DNA of 7,901 bases from Methanocorpusculum sp. Lineage in GTDB: Archaea; Halobacteriota; Methanomicrobia; Methanomicrobiales; Methanocorpusculaceae. Under the pieces are notes generated by a model. It had not been told where the DNA came from, did not search any database, and saw only the letters and a list, made by a program, of their open reading frames with translations. The DNA lies in NCBI GenBank assembly GCA_029986195.1, contig DALTYF010000034.1, positions 1-7,901 of the forward strand, in the 5' to 3' direction. Positions 1 through 6,200 of this stretch are shown here, one piece after another (position 1 is the first letter of the stretch; every line of letters starts with the position of its first letter). The translations under genes were made by a program, and so were the position numbers.

Positions 1-355
1 GGGATTCGCACAGATGACCGAGGAAGTCTGTGGTCGCGACACGCTTATCTGCGGAGACGATCTCTTCGTCACCAATGTAAAGCGTCTGGAGGAAGGCATT
101 GCTCTTGAGGCAGGAAACTGCGTCTTAATCAAGCCCAACCAGATCGGAACCCTGACCGACACGTTTGAGACGATCCGTCTTGCCCATGAATACGGGTATG
201 AGACCGTCATGAGCCACCGGTCCGGTGAGACAACCGACACCACGATCGCACATCTGGGAACTGCATTCAACTGCTGTTTCCTCAAGTGCGGGGTTGTTGG
301 CGGCGAGCGTATTGCTAAATTAAATGAACTTATAAGAATTGAGGAGCATTTCTAA
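1..355 (+). CDS. eno: Enolase (phosphopyruvate hydratase), C-terminal part, 5' end outside window
   Basis: This is the C-terminal ~117 residues of enolase, which interconverts 2-phosphoglycerate and phosphoenolpyruvate in cytosolic glycolysis/gluconeogenesis. The frame is open from base 2, so the gene starts upstream; the ATG at 14 is internal. Visible family signatures are GDDLFVTN (from about base 53), whose Asp corresponds to a Mg-binding residue; [10 protein letters not shown] with the catalytic Lys codon at 131-133; SHRSGET with the active-site His-Arg-Ser from 212; and FLKCG with the substrate-binding Lys at 284-286. It ends with the usual [13 protein letters not shown] tail. The stop TAA (353-355) lies one base before the rpsB ATG, so the two genes are almost certainly co-transcribed. 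In many Euryarchaeota enolase sits in the rpoN-rpoK-eno-rps2 cluster, which fits. Nothing looks degraded; identification is secure. Confidence 0.97.
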   Translation, partial: GFAQMTEEVCGRDTLICGDDLFVTNVKRLEEGIALEAGNCVLIKPNQIGTLTDTFETIRLAHEYGYETVMSHRSGETTDTTIAHLGTAFNCCFLKCGVVGGERIAKLNELIRIEEHF

Positions 356-356
356 A

Positions 357-965
357 ATGACCGACAATGAACTTGGAATTGAACTGACCGAACCATTAGT
401 ATCCGTGGAAGAGTATCTGGCAGCCGGTGTCCACATCGGTACCCAGCAGAAAGACGACGACATGAAGGAATTCATCTACCGCGTCCGTTCCGACGGTCTG
501 TATATCATTGATATCAGAAAGACCGACGAGCGCATCAAGCAGGTGGCAAAGTTCCTTGCACGCTACGAGGCACCGAAGATCTTCGTGGTCACGTCCCGTC
601 AGTACGGCCAGTACCCGGCACAGAAGTTTGCCGACACGATTGGTGCACTCTCCCACGTCGGCCGGTTTATTCCCGGCACGCTCACCAACCCGGTACTCCC
701 GAAGTACGTCGAACCGTCGGTTGTCGTGGTCACTGACCCGATCGGAGATGCACAGGTTATCACCGAGGCTGTCCAGTCCGGCATCCCGGTCATCGCACTC
801 TGTGATATCAACAACCAGACCAACAACGTCGATCTCGTGATCCCGACGAACAACAAAGGTCGCAAGGCACTTTCCATGGTCTACTTCCTGCTGACCCGCG
901 AGGTCTTAAAGCAGAAGGGCATTGTGTCCTCCCTGACCTTTGAAGACTTTGAGTCTGAGTTCTAA
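357..965 (+). CDS. rpsB: 30S ribosomal protein S2 (uS2), archaeal type
   Basis: This encodes a 202-residue uS2, a small-subunit ribosomal protein. Archaeal/eukaryotic-type features are visible: [13 protein letters not shown] near residues 19-31, [29 protein letters not shown], the [10 protein letters not shown] block, VVVVTDP, and the C-terminal [12 protein letters not shown]...[15 protein letters not shown] stretch. The length is normal for archaeal uS2, which lacks the longer bacterial coiled-coil insertion. The ATG at 357 is preferred over the in-frame TTG at 339 because a purine-rich GAGGAG (341-346) lies 10 bases upstream of it and the product then starts [10 protein letters not shown]. 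The gene follows enolase after a single base. It appears to be the last gene of its operon, since it is followed by T-rich termination signals and a long hairpin. Confidence 0.96.
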   Translation: MTDNELGIELTEPLVSVEEYLAAGVHIGTQQKDDDMKEFIYRVRSDGLYIIDIRKTDERIKQVAKFLARYEAPKIFVVTSRQYGQYPAQKFADTIGALSHVGRFIPGTLTNPVLPKYVEPSVVVVTDPIGDAQVITEAVQSGIPVIALCDINNQTNNVDLVIPTNNKGRKALSMVYFLLTREVLKQKGIVSSLTFEDFESEF

Positions 966-980
966 ATCTCTCAGATATCA

Positions 981-998
981 TCTTTTTTTGTATCTTTT
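981..998 (+). terminator. T-rich archaeal transcription terminator after rpsB
   Basis: Seven consecutive T (983-989) followed closely by four T (995-998) begin 16 bases after the rpsB stop. Archaeal RNA polymerase terminates at such oligo-T tracts on the coding strand, often without a hairpin. The position directly after the last gene of the eno-rpsB unit supports the call; the exact 3' end cannot be known from sequence. Confidence 0.65.
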
Positions 999-1040
999 CT
1001 GGAAACTGGATGCGGGCCCCCGCATCCGGTTTCCAGAAAA
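995..1040. repeat. Long near-perfect inverted repeat (22-bp stem, 2-nt loop)
   Basis: Bases 995-1016 pair with 1019-1040 through 22 consecutive pairs: 21 Watson-Crick and one G:T (1007/1028). Only CC at 1017-1018 is unpaired. The stem is GC-rich towards the tip (TGCGGG/CCCGCA) and flanked by TTTT on the left and AAAA on the right, so the structure is nearly symmetric on both strands. It lies 30 bases after rpsB and about 210 bases before the MEMO gene. It could be an RNA 3'-end stabiliser, a bidirectional termination element or a protein-binding palindrome; the sequence does not decide. On the + strand the following bases are A-rich, so it is not a classical bacterial hairpin-plus-T terminator in that direction. 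Confidence 0.85.
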
Positions 1041-1250
1041 AATCAGCGAAACCATCTCGTCATCTCACCCCTGAAATCACTTCCCCGTATCAGACCGTGC
1101 GGCCTTTCGACCCCGCATGACGCAATCATTAAAGTCCTGCCAAACCAACACATAACCACCTTCACACACCAGTCCGCAATATCTCAATAGTATCTTTCGC
1201 GGATCGGCGGACGAAAACTTTGGTTACGGTGTAAAACCCGTTTGATATCC
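1041..1250. other. Non-coding gap upstream of the MEMO/isoprenoid operon
   Basis: No convincing gene, tRNA or CRISPR repeat is visible in this 210-base stretch, and the short minus-strand frames here only continue antisense to MEMO. It contains a minor 6-bp hairpin (GTGCGG around 1098-1103 with CCGCAT around 1114-1119), a pyrimidine/A-rich stretch around 1139-1170, and a TTTCG...CGAAA inverted repeat at 1195-1216. The promoter of the six-gene operon that starts at 1251 is expected here, but there is no strong canonical TATA box. Confidence 0.6.
1195..1216. promoter_or_regulatory. Possible promoter/operator region before MEMO (weak)
   Basis: A 5-bp inverted repeat, TTTCG (1195-1199) and CGAAA (1212-1216), overlaps the A-rich CGAAAACTTT (1212-1221). 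That stretch is centred about 35 bases before the MEMO ATG. If it acts as a BRE/TATA-like element, transcription would start near the initiation codon, giving a leaderless or very short-leader mRNA. This fits the lack of a Shine-Dalgarno sequence before MEMO. The match to a TATA box is poor and the call is speculative. Confidence 0.25.
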
Positions 1251-2093
1251 ATGAAAATAGAGGAATACCCTGCCGCCGGTACGGCGGATGCAGGCTGTCG
1301 GCATGCTGACCTTGCGGGAATGTTTTACCCGGGGGACGCAGAGGAACTGAGAGCCCTGCTTGATGCACTCTTTTCGTCGACGGTTACGTCTGTAACCTCT
1401 CCGTACGGTGTGTTGGTTCCGCACGCAGGATACATCTACTCGGGAAGATGTGCTGCGTGCGCTTATGCGAAAATTCCCGAAACATTTTCCGGTACATTTG
1501 TGGTGATCGGTCCAAGCCACGCAGGCTGCATGACCGCAACTGCAGATCTGATCTGGGAAACACCGCTCGGTCCGGTTCTGCCGGACGAATCACTCGCTGC
1601 CGCACTGACTGCGGCGGGCATCCCGAACCGTCCCGACCTCCTGCGGGTGCAGGAAAACTCGCTGGAAGTGCAGATGCCCTTTATCCGCTACCGGTTCCCG
1701 CAGGCAAAAGTCGTTCCCGTCTTACTTGGCGATCAGTCGCTTTCCGAGGTCCGCCGCGTGGCGGCTGCACTTTCCCAGGCAGTTGGCGCGGTGAACACGG
1801 ACGTCGTGATTATTGCCTCCGGTGACGGCTCGCATTATGTACCGGCTGCTGTTGCGGAACGCGATGACCTGACGGTTCTTGCCGCCGCGGCAAAACTTGA
1901 TGTGCAGGCATTCTATGAAAAACTTATCGAGGTAAAACCGTCCATGTGCGGTTACGGCTGCATTGCGGTACTGATGCTCGCAGGCCTACAGCTCGGTGCC
2001 CGGGAAGCAAAAGTGATCATGTACCAGACTTCGGGTGACGCAACCGGTGACAACCGGGAAGTCGTCGGGTACGCGGCAATGGAGGTTGTCTGA
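1251..2093 (+). CDS. MEMO family protein (AmmeMemoRadiSam system protein B-like)
   Basis: This encodes a 280-residue protein of the MEMO1/MEMO-like family, a dioxygenase-type fold whose molecular role in archaea is not settled. Conserved elements in order are AGMFYPGD (~22-29), VPHAGYIYSG with His58, IGPSHAG with His90, SLEVQMPF (~137-144), ASGDGSHY with His195, and MCGYG with Cys233, then YQTSGDATGD and VVGYAAMEV at the end. These His and Cys positions correspond to the metal-site residues described for human MEMO1 (His49, His81, His192, Cys244), so metal binding is likely. The residue before SLEVQ, usually His in this family, is Asn here. The ATG at 1251 is chosen over the TTG at 1242; neither has a Shine-Dalgarno sequence, suggesting a leaderless message. 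The stop overlaps the mevalonate kinase start as TGATG. The family identification is firm; the function in this operon is unknown. Confidence 0.92.
   Translation: MKIEEYPAAGTADAGCRHADLAGMFYPGDAEELRALLDALFSSTVTSVTSPYGVLVPHAGYIYSGRCAACAYAKIPETFSGTFVVIGPSHAGCMTATADLIWETPLGPVLPDESLAAALTAAGIPNRPDLLRVQENSLEVQMPFIRYRFPQAKVVPVLLGDQSLSEVRRVAAALSQAVGAVNTDVVIIASGDGSHYVPAAVAERDDLTVLAAAAKLDVQAFYEKLIEVKPSMCGYGCIAVLMLAGLQLGAREAKVIMYQTSGDATGDNREVVGYAAMEVV
2081..2085 (+). promoter_or_regulatory. Ribosome binding site of mevalonate kinase inside the MEMO gene
   Basis: GGAGG lies 7 bases before the ATG at 2093, within the last codons of MEMO. It is the best Shine-Dalgarno in the window and supports both the chosen mvk start and translational coupling through the TGATG overlap. 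Confidence 0.8.
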
Positions 2094-2965
2094 TGGCAAC
2101 ATGGAGCGCGCCCGGCAAAGTCTTCCTCTTCGGCGAACATGCCGTGGTGTACGGAAAACCCGGCATCGCAATGGCGATCAAGCCCCGCGTCATGGTCACC
2201 GTCCGCGAGTCGCGTTACCACCAGAAACCCAATTCCCCCTACATCGCCGAATGCTTCCGGCTGATGGATGTCAAGGGAAGTGTGTATGTCAGATCCCAGC
2301 TCCCGAGTTCCTCGGGACTTGGATCGTCTGCCGCGGTAACCGTTGCAACACTCTGTGCAATCAATGACGAGTTCGGTCTGGAAAAGACCCGTGCCGAGAT
2401 CGCCGACCTCGCCCATCAGGTCGAGATGTCCGCCCAGAACGGCCGTGCCAGTGCAACCGACACCTATGTTTCCGCCTTCGGCGGCATGGTGCTTGTTCGC
2501 GGCAACGAAAAGCGCCGTCTTCTGCCGCCGCAGAACTTCTCGCTCGTTATCGGCAACACGCTTGTCTCGCACAGCACCTCTGAAATGGTCGGAAAAGTGG
2601 CGGAGCTGCGCAAACATTCGCCGGACATCGCAAACCCCATCCTCGACTCCATTGCAGCGATCACCATGCGGGCAATGTACAACCTGGACAACCAGAAGGA
2701 ACTCGGCAGTCTCATGAACATGAACCATGCACTGCTGGACGCCTTGGGCGTCGGTCATCCGGTCCTCTCCAAACTTGTACTTGCCGCCCGCTCCGCAGGT
2801 GCCCACGGCGCAAAGACCACGGGTTCCGGCGGTGGCGGATGCATGTATGCCATCTGCTCCAAGAGTTCACGCAACCGCGTTGCCGGAGCCATCGAAGGAT
2901 GCGATGCCCGCGCCATCATCACCACGATTGATACTGAAGGTGCACGGAAGGAAAAAGATGAGTGA
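2093..2965 (+). CDS. mvk: Mevalonate kinase (GHMP kinase family)
   Basis: This encodes a 290-residue GHMP kinase that phosphorylates mevalonate with ATP to mevalonate 5-phosphate in the cytosol. All three GHMP motifs are present: motif 1 SAPGKVFLFGEHAVVYGKP at residues 5-23; the ATP-binding loop PSSSGLGSSAA at 71-81; and the glycine-rich C-terminal motif KTTGSGGGGCM from Lys241. The RASATDTYVSAFGG stretch carries Asp123, the expected catalytic base, and an EHAVVYG segment typical of mevalonate kinases distinguishes it from homoserine or galactokinases. The length is typical of the short archaeal enzymes. It overlaps MEMO by one base (TGATG, with GGAGG 7 bases upstream of ATG) and the next gene by 8 bases, so translation is probably coupled across all three. 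Neighbouring IPK, isomerase and prenyl synthase genes confirm the pathway. Identification is secure. Confidence 0.95.
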   Translation: MATWSAPGKVFLFGEHAVVYGKPGIAMAIKPRVMVTVRESRYHQKPNSPYIAECFRLMDVKGSVYVRSQLPSSSGLGSSAAVTVATLCAINDEFGLEKTRAEIADLAHQVEMSAQNGRASATDTYVSAFGGMVLVRGNEKRRLLPPQNFSLVIGNTLVSHSTSEMVGKVAELRKHSPDIANPILDSIAAITMRAMYNLDNQKELGSLMNMNHALLDALGVGHPVLSKLVLAARSAGAHGAKTTGSGGGGCMYAICSKSSRNRVAGAIEGCDARAIITTIDTEGARKEKDE

Positions 2966-3710
2966 AATTACCGTACTCAAACTCGGCGGAAGCGTTGTCA
3001 CGAAAAAATCCGAAGCAGGAGTAATCGACACCGCACGGATTCGTGAACTCGCGGCACAGATTGCACCAATCGCAAAATCCGTACCCCTTGTCATCGTACA
3101 TGGTGCTGGGTCCTGCGGTCATCCGGAGGCAAAGCAGTACCGCATTCAGGAAGGCGTCACAAAGTCCAACGCCGAAGGAATCGCCGTCACCCATTTTGCC
3201 GTCCGGCGGCTCAACGAAGAGTTCGTGGCACTCCTCCGCGCCGAAGGTGTTGACGCGGTCTGCATGCACCCGTTCTGCACGAGTCTTGCAAAGAACGGCC
3301 GCCTTGTCTACTCTGGCGAGGAACAGATCAAAGCCCTGCTTGCACTCGGCGTTGTCCCGGTTCTGCACGGCGACGTGGTGATGGACACCGTTCGCGGAGC
3401 CTGCATTGTCTCGGGCGATCAGATCGTCACCACAATGGCAAATGCCCTTGGTGCAACCCGTGTCGGCGTTACAACCGACGTTCCCGGTGTTCTTGCCGAA
3501 GGCCGGGTCGTTCCGGTAATCACCCGCGAAAATGTCGGTGCAATCAATCTCGGCGACTCCGCAAACACGGATGTCACCGGAGGAATGCGGGGAAAGGTTG
3601 AGGAGCTTCTGCTGCTTGCAGATGCCGGCATCCCGTCACACCTCTTCCACATCTCCCGTGTCATGGACTTCCTGCAGGACCGTGACCACGGCGGAACAAT
3701 TGTTCAGTAA
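2958..3710 (+). CDS. ipk: Isopentenyl phosphate kinase
   Basis: This encodes a 250-residue member of the amino acid kinase superfamily that converts isopentenyl phosphate plus ATP to isopentenyl diphosphate, the kinase step of archaeal-type mevalonate pathways. Visible motifs are VLKLGGSVVTKK with Lys8; VHGAGSCGHPEAKQY (48-61) with the IPK-diagnostic catalytic His at 55; ISGDQIVTTMANALGA; TTDVPGVL; and the C-terminal TGGMRGKVEELL with a nucleotide-side Lys. The His within GHxxA separates IPK from fosfomycin kinases, aspartokinases and acetylglutamate kinases. The usual GSFGH reads GSCGH here, a conservative-looking oddity beside the catalytic His. The ATG at 2958 is chosen because the AAK motif begins at residue 5; the frame is open further upstream only as a shadow of mvk. 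The start overlaps the mvk stop (ATGAGTGA). GGAAGG at 2946-2951 may serve as the RBS. Confidence 0.94.
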   Translation: MSEITVLKLGGSVVTKKSEAGVIDTARIRELAAQIAPIAKSVPLVIVHGAGSCGHPEAKQYRIQEGVTKSNAEGIAVTHFAVRRLNEEFVALLRAEGVDAVCMHPFCTSLAKNGRLVYSGEEQIKALLALGVVPVLHGDVVMDTVRGACIVSGDQIVTTMANALGATRVGVTTDVPGVLAEGRVVPVITRENVGAINLGDSANTDVTGGMRGKVEELLLLADAGIPSHLFHISRVMDFLQDRDHGGTIVQ

Positions 3711-3718
3711 CGAAAATC

Positions 3719-4807
3719 ATGACAAAAGAGAAACTTACCTCATCACGCAAGATGGACCATCTGCGTATCTGCAGCCAGACCGACATTGAGACAGGAACCG
3801 CACTCTTTGACGATGTGCATCTGGTGCACTGTGCCCTGCCGGAATGCGACATGGACGCAATCGATCTCTCGGTTGAGTTTCTCGGAAAACGCCTCGGATC
3901 CCCGCTGTTCATCGCGGCGATGACCGGCGGTCACCCGGACACCGCCGGGGTCAACCGTGTTCTGGCTGCAGCGGCAGAACGTTACGGCCTTGGTATCGGT
4001 GTCGGATCCCAGCGTGCGGCTCTGGAAAAACCGGAGCTGGCGGACTCGTTTGCCATCGTCCGCGAGACCGCACCGCATGCGTTCGTCTGCGGAAATCTCG
4101 GTGCCGTCCAGCTGGTGGAGCACGGCACGGAATGGGCGGAACGTGCGGTCGAGATGATCGACGCAGATGCTCTCTGCATTCACTTAAACTTCCTGCAGGA
4201 GGCCATCCAGCCGGAAGGTGATCACTCCGCCGTCGGATGTCTGGATGCCGTCCGGCAGCTGTGCAAAGACGTGAAGTTCCCGGTCATCGTCAAAGAGACC
4301 GGGAACGGAATATCCCGTGAAGTTGCGTCCCGGCTCTGGGGTGCCGGAGTCTCCGCCATTGATACCGGCGGTATGGGCGGAACATCATGGGCGAAAATAG
4401 AAGGAATCCGTGCCAATGAGCGCGGGGCTGCCGGTGATAAAGCACTCCGGGAACTCGGCGATTCTCTCCTTACCTGGGGAGTTCCAACCGCTGTGAGTGT
4501 TTTTGAGGTAGCCGGGACCGGAACCGGACCCGTGATCGCAACCGGCGGGCTGCGGTCGGGTCTTGACATCGCAAAAGGAATAGCTCTCGGGGCAACACTC
4601 GGGGGTATGGCGCTTCCCCTGCTCTCTCCTGCTCTGTGCGGCGAAGAGGAAACGTGCAGAACCATTGATGCAGTGCATTACCAGCTTCGTGCGGCAATGT
4701 TCCTGACGGGTTCTCCCAATGTTTCCGCTCTTCAGCATGCAAGAACGTATATCACAGGAACACTGCGGGAGATGATCGGGCAGCAGCCAAATATGCGAAT
4801 GTCCTAA
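3719..4807 (+). CDS. fni: Type II isopentenyl-diphosphate delta-isomerase (FMN/NADPH dependent)
   Basis: This encodes a 362-residue flavoenzyme with a TIM-barrel fold that interconverts isopentenyl and dimethylallyl diphosphate. Family signatures are SSRKMDHLRIC with Arg10, Lys11 and His14 near the N-terminus; MTGGHPDTAGVNR (68-80); GIGVGSQRAALE (92-103); HLNFLQEAIQPEGD (155-168) with Asn157, catalytic Gln160 and Mg-ligand Glu161; VIVKETGNGIS; and DTGGMGGTSWAKIEGIR, the FMN phosphate/substrate loop. A further ATGGLRSGLDIAKGIALGA stretch is the usual second phosphate-binding motif. The common HLNPLQE is HLNFLQE here. It starts 8 bases after ipk, with no clear Shine-Dalgarno, and its length and start match the family. 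It supplies the allylic primer for the prenyl synthase encoded at 6201. It is not the unrelated type I (Nudix) isomerase. Identification is secure. Confidence 0.95.
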   Translation: MTKEKLTSSRKMDHLRICSQTDIETGTALFDDVHLVHCALPECDMDAIDLSVEFLGKRLGSPLFIAAMTGGHPDTAGVNRVLAAAAERYGLGIGVGSQRAALEKPELADSFAIVRETAPHAFVCGNLGAVQLVEHGTEWAERAVEMIDADALCIHLNFLQEAIQPEGDHSAVGCLDAVRQLCKDVKFPVIVKETGNGISREVASRLWGAGVSAIDTGGMGGTSWAKIEGIRANERGAAGDKALRELGDSLLTWGVPTAVSVFEVAGTGTGPVIATGGLRSGLDIAKGIALGATLGGMALPLLSPALCGEEETCRTIDAVHYQLRAAMFLTGSPNVSALQHARTYITGTLREMIGQQPNMRMS

Positions 4808-4832
4808 GGTCAGAAAAAATCGGGGAAATAGA

Positions 4833-6176
4833 ATGGTTGACATAGAAGTCATTGCTGTTGGCGGATACAACGAGGTCGGAAGGAATATGACCGCGGTCCG
4901 CGTCGGCAAAGAGATCGTTATCTTTGATATGGGTCTGTATCTTGACCCGATCTCAGGAAACAACAATGTAGAAATGGAGAATATGCACTCGCTGGATCTG
5001 ATCCAGATCGGTGCAATCCCTGACGATACCGTGATGAACTCGGTTGAGGGCACGGTCAAGGCGATCGTTTGTACGCACGGTCACCTGGATCACATCGGTG
5101 CAGTCCAGAAACTTGCCCACCGCTACAACTGTCCGGTGATTGCAACGCCGTACACCACTGAGCTGATCAAGCAGCAGATTGAAAGCGAGCGCAAGTTCTC
5201 GGTAACGAACAAGACGTTTGCACTCAAGGCGGGCGGCAAGTACACCATCTCGCAGCATATAACGCTGGAGTTCGTCCGCGTCCAGCACAGTATCATCGAC
5301 TCCGTTATGGCGGTGCTGCACACGCCGGCGGGCTGTGTTGTCTATGCAAATGATTTCAAGCTGGACATGACGCCGGTCATCGGTGAGGCCCCGGATCTTG
5401 CACGCATGCGTGCGATCGGTAAAGAGGGTGTGAAGGTTCTGATTGTTGAGTCGCTGAATCTGGACGACCGCGGATATGCGCCGAGCGAACAGGTTGCCCG
5501 TCTGCGCGTGCGGGATGCGATTACCCGCTGCGAGGACGACAAGAATGCGATTATTGTCTCGACGTTTGCCTCGCAGATTGCAAGAATCAAAACCATCACC
5601 GAGTGTGCCCGTGAGATCGATCGTGTCCCGATTCTTCTGGGCAGATCGATGGAGCGGTACAACGGAACGGCCGAGATGATGAAGCAGGTTGCCTTCCCGC
5701 AGGGGACGAGTATCTACGGCAACCGCAAGACGACCGACCGGATGCTGCGCCGTGTGGCAAAGGAAGGAAAGGAGAAGTTCCTGCTGGTGGTTACCGGCCA
5801 TCAGGGAGAGCCGGGGTCCATGCTGTCCCGTATGGCTGCCGGTGATACGCCGTTTAAGATCGAGAAGGGCGATAAGGTGATGTTTTCGGCAAACATTATT
5901 CCAAACCCGGTGAACTATGCCCAGCGTGCGGAGGTTGACAGACTTCTGATGCGACAGGGCGCAAGAATCTTTGACGGTCTTCACGTTACGGGTCACGCGT
6001 TTTATCAGGAGCATTATGATCTGGTTTCCATGCTGAATCCGGAGCACATTGTTCCGTCGCACGGTCCGTTTGAGATGAAGGGCGGCTATGTGACGCTCGG
6101 CCGTGAGTTCGGTTATACGCTGAACAAAGAGATTCACATTATGCAGAACGGAGACCGTCTGGTCCTTCCGAAATAA
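4833..6176 (+). CDS. rnj: Archaeal RNase J (beta-CASP metallo-beta-lactamase ribonuclease)
   Basis: This encodes a 447-residue metallo-beta-lactamase/beta-CASP ribonuclease, expected to act as a 5'-3' exoribonuclease in RNA decay and 5'-end processing. The N-terminus VIAVGGYNEVGRNM is typical of the RNase J group. The metal site is visible as THGHLDH (His82, His84, Asp86, His87), then His152 and Asp174 (YANDFKLD). The beta-CASP domain follows, with STFASQIARIKTI, LLGRSM and VTGHQGEPGSMLSRMA (about 319-334). The final domain has HVTGHA (His384/His388) and PSHGPFE (His410). The length matches archaeal aRNase J and lacks the extra C-terminal domain of bacterial RNase J and the N-terminal KH domains of archaeal aCPSF1. 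It starts 25 bases after fni with weak RBS-like AAGG/GGGGAA upstream. It has no enzymatic role in isoprenoid synthesis; its place between fni and idsA is recurrent in archaea and may reflect co-regulation. Confidence 0.93.
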   Translation: MVDIEVIAVGGYNEVGRNMTAVRVGKEIVIFDMGLYLDPISGNNNVEMENMHSLDLIQIGAIPDDTVMNSVEGTVKAIVCTHGHLDHIGAVQKLAHRYNCPVIATPYTTELIKQQIESERKFSVTNKTFALKAGGKYTISQHITLEFVRVQHSIIDSVMAVLHTPAGCVVYANDFKLDMTPVIGEAPDLARMRAIGKEGVKVLIVESLNLDDRGYAPSEQVARLRVRDAITRCEDDKNAIIVSTFASQIARIKTITECAREIDRVPILLGRSMERYNGTAEMMKQVAFPQGTSIYGNRKTTDRMLRRVAKEGKEKFLLVVTGHQGEPGSMLSRMAAGDTPFKIEKGDKVMFSANIIPNPVNYAQRAEVDRLLMRQGARIFDGLHVTGHAFYQEHYDLVSMLNPEHIVPSHGPFEMKGGYVTLGREFGYTLNKEIHIMQNGDRLVLPK

Positions 6177-6200
6177 CCAAAAAAATTGAGAGTGTGTAGT

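Noticed and set aside
339..356. TTG start extending uS2 by six residues
   Set aside because: It would overlap the enolase stop and ignore the ATG at 357, which has GAGGAG upstream and gives a typical N-terminus.
1041..1250. Possible small RNA, tRNA or riboswitch in the gap before MEMO
   Set aside because: No cloverleaf, conserved aptamer or repeated structure could be drawn; only short hairpins are present.
1952..2806. 284-codon minus-strand frame across MEMO and mevalonate kinase
   Set aside because: Antisense shadow of two motif-verified genes, spanning their junction; no RBS or motif of its own.
2727..2957. N-terminal extension of the isopentenyl phosphate kinase frame
   Set aside because: The extension lies wholly inside mvk in another frame and the kinase fold begins right at the ATG 2958.
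4953..6137. Long 394-codon open frame on the minus strand
   Set aside because: It is exactly antisense to RNase J, which has all metal-site motifs; its translation shows no family motif and is Arg/His-rich as shadow frames are.
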